Below, piece by piece: positions 16,962 to 26,388 of a DNA stretch of 64,000 nt. This stretch comes from Mesorhizobium sp. L-2-11. GTDB lineage: Bacteria > Pseudomonadota > Alphaproteobacteria > Rhizobiales > Rhizobiaceae. The translations under genes were made by a program, and so were the position numbers. The stretch covers positions 5,100,001 through 5,164,000 of the forward strand of contig NZ_AP023257.1 of assembly GCF_016756595.1 (NCBI RefSeq), given 5' to 3'. Position 1 is the stretch's first letter. Each line of letters opens with the position of its first letter. The notes under the pieces were generated by a model, which saw nothing but the letters and a program-made list of their open reading frames with translations, was not told the DNA's origin and did not search any database.

Positions 16962-19349
16962 TCATCTTGGGGATACCTGCCCGGCCTCTCGGTCCGGCGG
17001 AACGGTGTCATCGTTGCGCAAGACATGGATCGCCTGGGGAGCATCCCACCCGATCGAGACGATCTCACGATCACCGTCGCCGTCCAGGTCGACCGTGCGG
17101 GCGCCGAGATGGCTCTCGACATCCTCGCCGACCAATTGCTCGATGAACCGCCCGCCTCCCAGATTGCGCCAGAGCGAAACACGCAGGGCGCCGCGGTGCT
17201 CGCCCATGACGAGGTCCGGCCGGCCATCGTCATTCATATCGGCCACCGAAAGACTGTTGAGCGAGCCGCGCGAGGTGATTTCCTGCTGCTCCCAGTTTAG
17301 CCTGATGTCGCCGGGATTGCGCCACCAATAGGCCTTTGCGTGGTCGGTCTGCCCGTTTTCTTCACTCACGACGATGTCAGGTCGTCCGTCGCCGTCCAGA
17401 TCGGCGACCGCCACGCGGTCCGGATAGACCATGCTGGGGACATTGGCGACGTCGCGGCGCTGCCAGTCGGCAGAGCCATCTCCCGGATTGCGCCACCATG
17501 CGATCCCCTTGGCATTGCCGGTAGTGGCCACAAGGTCAAGCAGGCCGTCACCGTCGATATCGGCAAAAGCGATTCCCTCGTCGGAGGCCTCGGCGCAAAT
17601 GCGGGTTCGCGGCCAGGGGCCCGCCGCCGAGTCGTCGGGGATGGCAAAATAAAAGACTCCGGCACCGCTCGATACCGCAAGCTCCGGCTGGCCGCCTTCG
17701 ACGATCTGTGCCAGTGCCTGGCCCTGAGCCCCGATTTCGTGGCTGGCGGCGGGAACCTCGCCGATCGCATGCTCACCAAAGCCGCGCCCTGGCGCTTGCT
17801 GCGTCTGAAGCCACACCAAATTCAGCGTCTCGCCTCCGCCGCGTTGAGCGATCACTTCCACGCGTCCGTCGCCGTCAACATCGATTGCCGCTATCGCATC
17901 CACCCCCTCGCCGAGAGCGATCTGTTGCCAATCAGCTTGCCAGGGGTCGGCTGGCTGACGATACCAAAACGGACCCGAGACAATATCCGTTCGTCCGTCG
18001 CCGTCCATGTCGGCGAATGCAAGGCCAAAGGAACGGACATGCGCCTGCGTGATCTGATGATGGCTCCAGCGGTCGAGGCGGCGGACCGGCCCGGACAGGT
18101 CGAGACGATTGATCCAGATCCAGGCGGGCGGGTTTCCCGCCCAATTGGCGGCGTAGATGTCGAAATCCCCATCGCTGTCGACATCGGCGACGGCCCCGTT
18201 GTGCAGCCCCGCGGTGTCGATCACCTGTCGTGCCCAGCGCATTCCCCGGCCATCCACATTGAGGTGGATGGACAAGGCGCGTTCCTCGGTCGTGTGCATC
18301 TGCCCGACCACGACGTCGACATCGCCGTCTCCATCCATGTCCGCCGCCTGCAACGTATGGGCGCCGGCAACAGCAGGCTGATTGATATGGCGGGTCCACC
18401 GTCCCGCCGGCCCGTCGACGGCCTGGAACCAAGCCACGTCGGCGGTGTGCTCGGAGCTCGAGGTCAAAATGTCAGCGTTGCCGTCCTGGTCGAGATCTAC
18501 GACGAGCGCCTTGAAAGCAGGGTTGAACGCGCCAACCTCATGGCTTTGCCACTGGGCAGGATTGCGCGCTGTCGCTGCGCCTGGGTTCTGGGCCCATTGT
18601 CCGTGCAGGACCAGGTCGACAGCCCCGTCGCCGTTGATGTCTCCGAGGGCCATCCCCTCTTCGCCCAGATGCAAGGATGGCAAGGCCACGCGAGTCCAGG
18701 CGCCGGCTTCGTCATGGAAGAAGATCATCAGTTCGCTGGGTGCCCGAACGACGATGTCGGCAAGGCCGTCGCCATCGAAATCGGCCGCCTTGATGTCTTT
18801 GCCCCAGCCGCCGAGCGCTCCGATCTCATGGGGTTTCCAGCTTGGGCCGTCGGTCGGATCACGGTCCGGGCGCGGATTCTCGAACCAGACGAGATTAGCC
18901 CCATCCGGCCCGTCGGCCGTGACGATGTCGAGATCACTATCTCCATCGGCGTCAGCGAGCACGCCATCCGACGTGAACTCCACACGGGCGGTTGCGATGG
19001 TGGTGAGAAGCAGGTCCGGCCAACGCCACCACGACAGCGGGGTCTGTGGCAATCCGCCGAGAACCAGGTCCAGTCGACCGTCGCCATCGATGTCGCCGAC
19101 GAGCTTCACATCCCCGGAATAATCGGCGACCTTCCGGCGATCGAACGCAAGACCTGTTCTGAGCGCTTCTTCGGGCGCCCTGCCGCGAGCAGAATCACAG
19201 CTTGCGATGGAGGCCCCGACGACAAGGACGACGACGAGGCGGCAGCAGACGTCGAATATTGACTTCGCTGCGTGCGAACATCTCGTCGCCGGCCAGCAGC
19301 CGCGCGACGAATTGGCCGCCCGACAAATCCACAAGCGTGTGCCAATCAC
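16962..19349 (-). CDS. Large FG-GAP/VCBS-repeat lipoprotein, paralogue of the 46996-48708 gene
   Basis: A 795-residue protein built almost wholly of FG-GAP-type beta-propeller repeats: more than a dozen DxDGDGxxD loops (DIDGDGRLD, DADGDSDLD, DFDGDGLAD and others), each a likely calcium site. The N-terminus has a hydrophobic run ending IASC, a good lipobox with the cysteine near residue 51, so an outer-membrane or periplasmic lipoprotein is likely. The GTG at 19349 has AGGGGAG 6 bases upstream; a GTG at 19400 is also in frame. Its start lies inside the relic of a PIG-L gene. Function unknown; sugar binding or polymer scaffolding would fit an EPS locus. Confidence 0.85.
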   Translation of the reverse strand: MIGTRLWICRAANSSRGCWPATRCSHAAKSIFDVCCRLVVVLVVGASIASCDSARGRAPEEALRTGLAFDRRKVADYSGDVKLVGDIDGDGRLDLVLGGLPQTPLSWWRWPDLLLTTIATARVEFTSDGVLADADGDSDLDIVTADGPDGANLVWFENPRPDRDPTDGPSWKPHEIGALGGWGKDIKAADFDGDGLADIVVRAPSELMIFFHDEAGAWTRVALPSLHLGEEGMALGDINGDGAVDLVLHGQWAQNPGAATARNPAQWQSHEVGAFNPAFKALVVDLDQDGNADILTSSSEHTADVAWFQAVDGPAGRWTRHINQPAVAGAHTLQAADMDGDGDVDVVVGQMHTTEERALSIHLNVDGRGMRWARQVIDTAGLHNGAVADVDSDGDFDIYAANWAGNPPAWIWINRLDLSGPVRRLDRWSHHQITQAHVRSFGLAFADMDGDGRTDIVSGPFWYRQPADPWQADWQQIALGEGVDAIAAIDVDGDGRVEVIAQRGGGETLNLVWLQTQQAPGRGFGEHAIGEVPAASHEIGAQGQALAQIVEGGQPELAVSSGAGVFYFAIPDDSAAGPWPRTRICAEASDEGIAFADIDGDGLLDLVATTGNAKGIAWWRNPGDGSADWQRRDVANVPSMVYPDRVAVADLDGDGRPDIVVSEENGQTDHAKAYWWRNPGDIRLNWEQQEITSRGSLNSLSVADMNDDGRPDLVMGEHRGALRVSLWRNLGGGRFIEQLVGEDVESHLGARTVDLDGDGDREIVSIGWDAPQAIHVLRNDDTVPPDREAGQVSPR

Positions 19350-19371
19350 CCTGGTCTCCCCTACTTTGGTG
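19258..19371 (-). pseudogene. C-terminal relic of a PIG-L-family deacetylase
   Basis: In one frame the translation HQSRGDQGDWHTLVDL, then GGQFVARLLAGDEMFARSEVN, aligns end to end with the C-terminus of the intact PIG-L protein at 22383-23207 (HRSQ, DDWPILADVGGGDFVKRLLSDHEMFTRYEFN). No catalytic part (HPDDE) is present upstream in any frame. So this is the tail of a lost deacetylase gene. The FG-GAP gene starts within it in another frame and may have borrowed its ribosome-like AGGGGAG. Confidence 0.75.
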
Positions 19372-20050
19372 CAATGGCGAACCTGGCGTGTAGGGCTCAC
19401 CCAATCCCGCTAAGGCCTGACGGTCTGCCCGCGCGGTGGGCAGTTCACTCAGCATGCGCACCGACGGCAAACGACGGTCGAAACGGTCCAAGTGTCGCAC
19501 TGGACGGCCGCATTGATGGTGCGACGATCGGAGGCGGATCCCTCGCACGGACACGTCGCTACTCGCCGAACAACGACACGACCAGTGTCGTTATCTCACG
19601 GACGAGACGCGAAATCGCCCCGTCAGGAAGCCGTAAGAGCGTAATACGTTCTGATGAACGGACCGCCTCGATGGCATGCGCACACGCTTTGGTTGCGTGT
19701 CGCGTTATCCTGAAAGCCGGGATGAGGCGCTGCCCATCGAAAACGAAATTCGACCGAACCTGCGCACCTGCGGCGATCCTGTTGGCCGTAACATAACTGC
19801 AACCAGCGGCTGTCATCAGGATGCGGCGCAAAACCCGGCCGATGCTGACCTATCGGCTACCTCAAGCGACTTAGACCGGAGTCGCATACCCCTATCGAGC
19901 ATGGTGCAAATGTGTGTGGGTGCCGCATCGGTGCGTATCGATCATCCGTTCGCTGGCGTTGTTCGACGCGGATCACACATGCTAGCTGAAATCACGACGG
20001 CACGAAGTCAGGACGAACGTGCAGCCAAAGCTTTGAAGGGATAGTTCTCG
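19372..20050. other. Divergent intergenic region, about 680 bp
   Basis: It separates the FG-GAP gene (leftward) from the gene at 20051 (rightward). A 90-codon leftward frame at 19559-19831 has no recognisable motif or ribosome site and I do not call it. Apart from the PIG-L relic at its left edge I see no other gene remnant. Confidence 0.4.
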
Positions 20051-22156
20051 ATGACCGTGCCGGTGAGGATCGATACGGCAGTTCAGACAGGCTGCTTGGA
20101 GCCTCAGGTCGCGGACTTCTTTTCCGACGACCGAGCTGCTGGGACGGTCGTCGGAACCTGTGCGGCCGGCGGCGCGGTCAGGTTGGGATGCGATGTCGAA
20201 CGGCAGATCGCGATTGACCACGGCGCGCTCCGCTTCCAACCTCTGATCACACCAGGTTGGCAACGTCAGGGCATCGCCTATGGCCCATTCCGCCGGCAAG
20301 CGGGCCTGGTGATGGCCGTCTCGATCACCAACGGGCACAACACCTCCCAGAGTAGCCCTATTCCGGAGCATATCCTGAAGCGATTCCATCGCTGGGCTGT
20401 CGGCCCCGACACCGATCCGTGGCCGCGGCGGCTGGTCGCCTGGGCACGCGCACCACGGAAAAAGGCAACCCTTCGGCGGTTTCTGTGGTGGATTCGCAGC
20501 ACTTCCAGAACGTACAAGCTGCCCAATCACAACGAGAACCTGGCGATCGGCTGGTTCACCAATGAAGCGCCGAAGAATCCGCTGATCGATGGTTGCGGCT
20601 TCGTTATGCATGCCGCCGAGGGCGAAAACGGCGAATTGTGGACGCGCGTGGGGAATCGTTGCCTCAGCGCCTTCCGCCAACTGAAGAATATAGAGATCCA
20701 CTACCTGATCGCGCTTCGCGAGTCCGGTGCAGTCTACTACGCAGCCGCGATGGAGGGGGCCCATGGGATGGCCGCCGTCCCGATGATGCGTCCGATCGCC
20801 ATCGATCCCTTCAACAGCGACGCTTTGGTCTACGCTGGCGTCCATCAATGTGTCCTCGGCCAGATCGGGTTTCGCGTCGATACGCGGGTCCACGCCATCC
20901 AGATCCAGCGGTTGGAAGACTTTGCGCGGCCGTTTGGCACCGCCCATGCCGGCGATTCGTTGACCGAAAATGACAACGTTGGGGATATGGCGAAGCTGGG
21001 CGGAATTTGGCGTGCCCTGCATGGCAACATCCATCGGACTGTTGCGGGTGCTTTGACACGCGACGACCACGCGATGGCAATACTTGATGCCGGCGCATCG
21101 TCCGGTCTCGTTCACGTGCTCGTCGACACAGGCCAGGCCGCAGCCGCTGCAGGTCTCGTATGGCGCGGCTGCGATCGTGAGAATTTCTGGCTGCTCAAGG
21201 TTTCAGCGGAGGGCTGTGATCTTTTGCGTGTCGAGCAGGGTGTCGAAACAGCTGTGGCAAGCGACAAACGGCATCGTCTCAAGCCGAATTCCACGCACTC
21301 CCTACAGGTCCTCGATGCTCATGGCCAGATCGGCTGCTATCTGGATGGAGACCGCCTTTTCGACAGATGGTTCGAAAGTGAATTTCTTGAAGACGCAACA
21401 TGTGTTGGCATCTGGCTAAACGGCGGCGGCACGCGGCTTCGTGATTTCGAGGCGCATCCTCGCGAGGTAGGCGTGCCCTCCGAGATGCAGTTCGACGCGC
21501 CATGGGCCCGATTCGGAGAGGAGGTGGAGTATGCCGATGACTTCGTTGGCGTTCCCAGCGGGCTGGCAGGACGTGCCCCCTCAAAAGGCACACATAGCTG
21601 GGAGCGGACCTTGGGCGTCGGCTTCGTTGATGTTGACGGCATGGGAGCTGCGCGCGTGCGCGGCACAAAGGAAAGCCCCGATCCGGGGCGCTCGCTCTAC
21701 ACGCTGCCATGGGACCAGTCTGAATTTGCGGATTTGGAAGTCACCATCACACCGCCGGGCAGCGCGCGCGGCCAGCGCCACTACTGCCGCGCAGGGCTGG
21801 TATTTTGGCAGGACGATGCCAATTATCTGACATTTACGGCCTACCTGGACGATGCCTATCATGGCGCCTCGATCGCCTTGTTTACGAAGCGTCACGATTT
21901 CGAGGAACTCTATGACGCAGTCTGGACGATGCTGTGGAAGAAGATCGACTGGGGAAAGCCGTTCCAGCTTCGCATCGTCTTTGACGGCGAACGCTTTGTT
22001 GTTTTCGTTGACGGTGAGCCGGTCTTGCAGCGCAGGTTGACGGACATCTATCCAGACGACCCTCGCCTGAGCATCACCCGCGTCGGGCTGGCGACGAACT
22101 GGGAATGGGGAACCGATACGGGCTCAGTGTTTTCAGCATTTACTGCGCGCCGATAG
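20051..22156 (+). CDS. Large protein of unknown function with lectin-like segments
   Basis: A 701-residue protein I do not recognise. It has no signal peptide or membrane span. The middle (about residues 330-460) and the end (about 500-700) each look like a jelly-roll, concanavalin-like domain: GLVHVLVDTGQAAAAAGLVWRG with NFWLLKVS, then HYCRAGLVFWQDDANYLTF, FQLRIVFDGERFVVFVDG and RVGLATNWEW resemble LamG/DUF1349-type sugar-associated folds. The N-terminal third is unlike anything I can name. It is next to a PIG-L deacetylase and among EPS genes, so carbohydrate recognition or processing is plausible. The start has no strong ribosome site. Confidence 0.7.
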   Translation: MTVPVRIDTAVQTGCLEPQVADFFSDDRAAGTVVGTCAAGGAVRLGCDVERQIAIDHGALRFQPLITPGWQRQGIAYGPFRRQAGLVMAVSITNGHNTSQSSPIPEHILKRFHRWAVGPDTDPWPRRLVAWARAPRKKATLRRFLWWIRSTSRTYKLPNHNENLAIGWFTNEAPKNPLIDGCGFVMHAAEGENGELWTRVGNRCLSAFRQLKNIEIHYLIALRESGAVYYAAAMEGAHGMAAVPMMRPIAIDPFNSDALVYAGVHQCVLGQIGFRVDTRVHAIQIQRLEDFARPFGTAHAGDSLTENDNVGDMAKLGGIWRALHGNIHRTVAGALTRDDHAMAILDAGASSGLVHVLVDTGQAAAAAGLVWRGCDRENFWLLKVSAEGCDLLRVEQGVETAVASDKRHRLKPNSTHSLQVLDAHGQIGCYLDGDRLFDRWFESEFLEDATCVGIWLNGGGTRLRDFEAHPREVGVPSEMQFDAPWARFGEEVEYADDFVGVPSGLAGRAPSKGTHSWERTLGVGFVDVDGMGAARVRGTKESPDPGRSLYTLPWDQSEFADLEVTITPPGSARGQRHYCRAGLVFWQDDANYLTFTAYLDDAYHGASIALFTKRHDFEELYDAVWTMLWKKIDWGKPFQLRIVFDGERFVVFVDGEPVLQRRLTDIYPDDPRLSITRVGLATNWEWGTDTGSVFSAFTARR

Positions 22157-22382
22157 GGAACGGCTCTTCCAGCTCGCCGAGTTCGTCAGCACGTCCCGAC
22201 CTGAGCGCGACGTCCACCCATTTCAGGCGCCGGACGAGGCGCACCTGGTTGGCAGTCGGTGAGCGGCAGGTGCGGTCGGGGGCAAGCTGGCTCTTGTGCA
22301 CTTGAATCAGTAGTTCGGCCTGGCCGCGAGCGCACAGACCCACCTGCCGTGAGCAGAGGTGGCACAGCAAGCAAGACATCGT

Positions 22383-23207
22383 TCACGCATTGAACTCATA
22401 GCGCGTGAACATCTCGTGATCGCTAAGCAGCCGTTTGACGAAATCGCCCCCACCTACATCCGCCAGGATAGGCCAGTCGTCGAGTCCCGCCGGCCGCTCC
22501 ATCTGTGACCGGTGCGCGGCCAGCGCATACCGTTTCACATCGACGACGTCGCCGACATATGCGTTCGAATTGAACAGCGTGAGCCCACGCAAACCTGCAA
22601 AGGTCCGGATCGTTTGCCGCAATGCGACGCGACTGAGGCCAGGCACTCGATCGTGCAGGCGAACCCACGGCCACTGATACCAGTACCAGACGGGATATTC
22701 GAACACGGTCACGCGCCGGCCATACAGTTGAAGCGCGCCTTGCGCGCCAAGATTGGTGGCAACATGGTCCGCAGGCGGCTCTTTTGCATGGGTGACGAAC
22801 ACGCTCTGCGGTTGCCAAACGAAGAGCAACTCAGCGATCGCCTCTGCGATCTTGCCGATATGATGCTTTGCCATCCCGTCGGGAACACGCAGGAATCTGA
22901 CGCGATCGGCCGACCCTCCCAACCGGCAGACCGCCTCAATCGCTTCGTCCTCGCGGGCGATCCGCAGTGCCTCACTGTCAACCCGATTTGCATGGGACGC
23001 CGAGCCGTCGGTAACGAAAATAAACCGGACATCGGCACCCGCGCCAAGCTTCTTGCTGGCGACCCCTCCACATCCCAGCGTTTCATCATCGGGATGGGGT
23101 GCGATGATGACCGCCGATGCCTGCCAGTCTGCTACGTCGAATGGATGAGACCGGTTACACATCGCTCTATCGAGCATAGCGCCAATTGTATGCCTGACGT
23201 CATGCAT
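22383..23207 (-). CDS. PIG-L/LmbE-family N-deacetylase
   Basis: Zinc-dependent deacetylase of 274 residues, the family that removes acetyl from N-acetylglucosamine-type groups. The metal and catalytic motif is HPDDE (IIAPHPDDETLGCGG, about residues 32-46); the second zinc ligand motif is PADHVAT (about 158-164). An ATG at 23207 opens the frame; internal ATGs at 23177 and 23162 are also possible. It is divergent from rfbF with a 90-base shared promoter region. It could expose an amino group on a repeat-unit sugar. A relic of a related gene lies at 19258-19371. Confidence 0.88.
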   Translation of the reverse strand: MHDVRHTIGAMLDRAMCNRSHPFDVADWQASAVIIAPHPDDETLGCGGVASKKLGAGADVRFIFVTDGSASHANRVDSEALRIAREDEAIEAVCRLGGSADRVRFLRVPDGMAKHHIGKIAEAIAELLFVWQPQSVFVTHAKEPPADHVATNLGAQGALQLYGRRVTVFEYPVWYWYQWPWVRLHDRVPGLSRVALRQTIRTFAGLRGLTLFNSNAYVGDVVDVKRYALAAHRSQMERPAGLDDWPILADVGGGDFVKRLLSDHEMFTRYEFNA

Positions 23208-23296
23208 CGATGGTTCCGATCATCCCTTCTTCGGTGTGGTTCAACCCGAGCTGCGCATGGTAGCAAAACACTGTAGGCGATTGGGGTGAGAAAACA

Positions 23297-24136
23297 ATGA
23301 AGGTAGGAATTCTTGCTGGCGGACTGGGAACGCGGCTAGCGGAAGAAACCGAGATCCGGCCGAAACCAATGGTCGAAATCGGAGCAAAGCCGATCCTTTG
23401 GCATATCATGATGCATTATTATGCCTATGGGCACCGCGAATTCGCCGTCGCGTTGGGATACAAGGGCGAATACATCAAACGCTGGTTCAGCGACTATGTC
23501 GCATTCGATGGCAGCTTGACCGTCAATGCTGCATCGGGAAGCATCAAGCGCCACTCGAACTCGCTGCCTGACTGGTCCGTGGATCTTGTGGAGACGGGAC
23601 TGAATACGCTCACGGGCGGCCGCATAAAACGCCTGATCGACTGGATGGGCGACGAGACATTCATGCTCACCTGGGGCGATGGCGTTTCGGACGTCAACCT
23701 TGATAAACTGATCGCCTTCCACAAATCGCATGGCAAGCTTGCAACGATGACGGCGGTGCGTCCGCCAGCACGCTACGGGCACATCGAATTCGACGGCCAT
23801 CGCGTTGTCGACTTCACGGAAAAGCCACAGGCCTCGGAGGGTTGGATCAATGGCGCCTTCTTCGTGCTCGAGCCGGGCATAAAGGACTATATCGACGGCG
23901 ACGATGTCATGTTCGAACACGCGCCAATGCAGCGGCTCGCGACCGACGGCCAACTGATGGCGTATCGCCACGAATCCTTCTGGCAATGCATGGACACCAT
24001 TCGCGAAAAGCATCTCCTTCAGAAATTATGGGACAGCGGGCAAGCGCCCTGGAAAACATGGGAATTGATCGATGAAAGTTCTGGTTACAGGCCACCTCGG
24101 CTACATCGGTTCCGTCCTGACTCCGATGCTGCTTGA
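23297..24136 (+). CDS. rfbF: Glucose-1-phosphate cytidylyltransferase
   Basis: Makes CDP-glucose from CTP and glucose 1-phosphate, the entry to CDP-3,6-dideoxy and branched sugars. The 279-residue protein has the nucleotidyltransferase opening LAGGLGTRLAEET, then RPKPMVEIG, LTWGDGVSDV with the metal-binding aspartate, and WINGAFFV with FEHAPMQRLA and FWQCMDT, all typical of RfbF. The last 65 bases overlap the next gene in another frame, so both are translated from one message. A CDP-glucose 4,6-dehydratase (RfbG), the usual next enzyme, is not recognised in this window. Confidence 0.93.
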   Translation: MKVGILAGGLGTRLAEETEIRPKPMVEIGAKPILWHIMMHYYAYGHREFAVALGYKGEYIKRWFSDYVAFDGSLTVNAASGSIKRHSNSLPDWSVDLVETGLNTLTGGRIKRLIDWMGDETFMLTWGDGVSDVNLDKLIAFHKSHGKLATMTAVRPPARYGHIEFDGHRVVDFTEKPQASEGWINGAFFVLEPGIKDYIDGDDVMFEHAPMQRLATDGQLMAYRHESFWQCMDTIREKHLLQKLWDSGQAPWKTWELIDESSGYRPPRLHRFRPDSDAA

Positions 24137-25115
24137 ACGCGGCCATGACGTCATGGGCCTGGACAGCGACATCTTCCGGTCATGCACTTTCGTAGGAACG
24201 TTGGCCAATGTGCCGACGATCGAGAAAGACATCCGTGACGTCGAAATCGACGACGTCGCCGGCTTCGACGCGATCATCCATCTCGCCGGACTGTCAAACG
24301 ATCCGTTGGGGGACTACCGACCCCAGCTTACCGAGGAAATCAACTGCGGCGCTTCGGTCAGGCTTGCGCAGCTCGCCAAGGCCGCCGGCGTCAAGCGGTT
24401 CCTGTATGCCTCCTCTTGCAGCAATTACGGCGCGGCCGGCGACAGCTTTTTAACTGAAGATGCCCCCTTCAACCCGGTTACGCCTTACGGCGCCTCGAAG
24501 GCGAATGTGGAGCGAGCGGTGGCGCCGATGGCCGATCGATCGTTCAGCCCGACATTCCTGCGTGCGTCCACTGCCTACGGCCTGTCGCCTCGCATCCGCT
24601 TCGACCTCGTGGTCAATAACCTGACCGCCTGGGCCTACACGACCGGCCTGGTCTACCTCAAGAGCGACGGCTCGCCATGGCGTCCGATCGTCCATGTGGA
24701 AGACATTGCGCTAGCCTATATCGCCGTGCTCGAAGCCGAGCGAGAGCTGGTCCACAACGAGGCATTCAATGTCGGCTTGACCACGGAAAACTATCAGATT
24801 CGGGATATCGCGGAGTTGGTGCAAACGATCGTTCCCGACAGCCGGGTGAAGTTCGCGCCCGACGCCGGGCCAGACAAACGGTGCTATCGCGTCGACTGCA
24901 CCTATATTGGTCGCCGCCTGCACGGGTTTAAGCCGCAATGGACAGCGCGGCGCGGTATCGAACAGCTCTACCACACATTTCGCGCCACAGGCCTTGCCCT
25001 TGGGGATTTCGAGGGCGAGCGGTTCAAGCGCATCGCCCATGTGCAGAAGCTGATCCAAGACGGCGAACTGGATACCGATCTGCGCCGCACGCCGCAGTTA
25101 GCGATTGCGGTTTGA
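24072..25115 (+). CDS. NAD-dependent epimerase/dehydratase (extended SDR)
   Basis: A 347-residue extended SDR enzyme on nucleotide sugars. The cofactor motif is VTGHLGYIGS (TGxxGxxG), the catalytic serine is in YASSCSNYG, and the YxxxK pair is YGASK (about residues 140-144). PWRPIVHVEDIA is the typical substrate-domain motif. It overlaps rfbF by 65 bases and is followed by a C-methyltransferase gene, a common grouping for branched-sugar pathways. Whether it is a dehydratase, epimerase or reductase cannot be told. Confidence 0.88.
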   Translation: MKVLVTGHLGYIGSVLTPMLLERGHDVMGLDSDIFRSCTFVGTLANVPTIEKDIRDVEIDDVAGFDAIIHLAGLSNDPLGDYRPQLTEEINCGASVRLAQLAKAAGVKRFLYASSCSNYGAAGDSFLTEDAPFNPVTPYGASKANVERAVAPMADRSFSPTFLRASTAYGLSPRIRFDLVVNNLTAWAYTTGLVYLKSDGSPWRPIVHVEDIALAYIAVLEAERELVHNEAFNVGLTTENYQIRDIAELVQTIVPDSRVKFAPDAGPDKRCYRVDCTYIGRRLHGFKPQWTARRGIEQLYHTFRATGLALGDFEGERFKRIAHVQKLIQDGELDTDLRRTPQLAIAV

Positions 25116-25134
25116 ACAAACACAGGCGGGAGCC

Positions 25135-26388
25135 ATGGCCATGATGATTGCTGGTGCAGCCTCTGTAACCGAGCAGTTTTGCCGCTCCTGCGGCGGAAGT
25201 CACATCGACACTTTCCTGAAGCTCGGCACGACGCCGCTTGCCGATCGGCTTCCATCGAGCATCGACGATGGCGAGGAGGAACCTGTCTTTCCGCTGAGCG
25301 TCGCCTTCTGTGGCGATTGTAGCTTGGTGCAGATCACGGAAACGGTGAACCCAAGGATTCTGTTTGCCGATGCCTATCCGTACTATTCCTCGTTCTCGCA
25401 AGCGCTGCTAAGGCATTCCCGAGACAATGCGCGTGACTTGATCGAGCGTCGTAAATTGGACGCCAGCAGCTTTGTGGTCGAGTTGGCGAGTAACGACGGC
25501 TATCTCCTGAAGAACTATGTGGAGGCAGGAATACCAGTGCTCGGCATCGACCCGGCCGAAGGACCTGCCGCCGCTGCGGAGAAAATAGGCGTGCCGACAC
25601 GCCTGGCTTTTTTCTCCCGCGAACTGGCGGAGAAGCTCCGCGAACAGGGGAAGCGAGCCGACGTCATTCACGCGAACAATGTTCTCGCCCACGTGGCCGA
25701 CACCAATGGTTTTGTTGCGGGCATTGCGCGGTTGCTCAAGGACGACGGCGTTGCGGTGATCGAGGCGCCATATGTCGAACCAATGATCGATCATTGCGAA
25801 TTCGACACGATCTACCACGAGCACCTCTGCTATTTTTCAGTAACGGCATTGGACAAGCTGTTTCGACGCCATGGCCTTTATCTCAACGAGATAAAACACT
25901 TGTCGATTCATGGCGGTTCACTTCGCCTGTATGTCGAAATGCGGGAACATGTCGGAGCGAGCGTCACCAACCAGATCGCTCACGAAAGAGCACGAGGGAT
26001 CGACGCCATCGATTACTATCTCGATTTTTCCGCGACGGTCGACAGATTGAAAGTCGAGCTCTCCACATTGCTGCACCGGCTGAAAGCCAGCGGCGCCTCA
26101 ATTGCTGCCTATGGAGCGGCGGCCAAAGGCGCCACCTTGATCAACACGGTTGGCATCGGACGCGATGTGATCGACTTCGTCGTGGATCGCAACATTCACA
26201 AACAGGGCAAGCACATGCCCGGCCAGAAAATTCCGATCCGCTCCACCGAGGCGCTGCTGGAGGCGCAACCTGACTATGTTCTGGTGCTGGCCTGGAACTT
26301 CCTCGATGAAATCATCGAACAACAGGCTGAATATCGAGCTCGGGGCGGAAAATTCATCGTTCCCGTGCCGAACCCGCGGATCGTGTGA
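25135..26388 (+). CDS. Sugar C-methyltransferase (NovU/TylCIII type)
   Basis: A 417-residue three-part methyltransferase. An N-terminal zinc-binding domain has CRSCG near residue 20 and CGDC near 60; the middle is the SAM domain (VVELASNDGYLL, then HANNVLAHV); the C-terminal domain has YGAAAKGATLIN and HKQGKHMPGQKIPI. This layout is that of enzymes adding a methyl to carbon 3 of keto-sugars. GGGAG lies just upstream; ATGs at 25135 and 25141 are both possible, the second being better spaced. It stands 20 bases after the SDR gene and its stop overlaps the next gene. Confidence 0.9.
   Translation: MAMMIAGAASVTEQFCRSCGGSHIDTFLKLGTTPLADRLPSSIDDGEEEPVFPLSVAFCGDCSLVQITETVNPRILFADAYPYYSSFSQALLRHSRDNARDLIERRKLDASSFVVELASNDGYLLKNYVEAGIPVLGIDPAEGPAAAAEKIGVPTRLAFFSRELAEKLREQGKRADVIHANNVLAHVADTNGFVAGIARLLKDDGVAVIEAPYVEPMIDHCEFDTIYHEHLCYFSVTALDKLFRRHGLYLNEIKHLSIHGGSLRLYVEMREHVGASVTNQIAHERARGIDAIDYYLDFSATVDRLKVELSTLLHRLKASGASIAAYGAAAKGATLINTVGIGRDVIDFVVDRNIHKQGKHMPGQKIPIRSTEALLEAQPDYVLVLAWNFLDEIIEQQAEYRARGGKFIVPVPNPRIV

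Noticed and set aside
17340..19262. 640-codon rightward frame opposite the FG-GAP gene
   Set aside because: Its repeats (VAVDIG, VAVHVG) simply mirror the DxDGDG codons of the real gene on the other strand.
19559..19831. 90-codon leftward frame between the FG-GAP gene and the 20051 gene
   Set aside because: No ribosome site, motif or convincing composition; kept only as a remark on the gap.
19982..21115. 377-codon leftward frame
   Set aside because: Antisense to the 701-residue protein gene, which has domain-like features; no motif in this frame.
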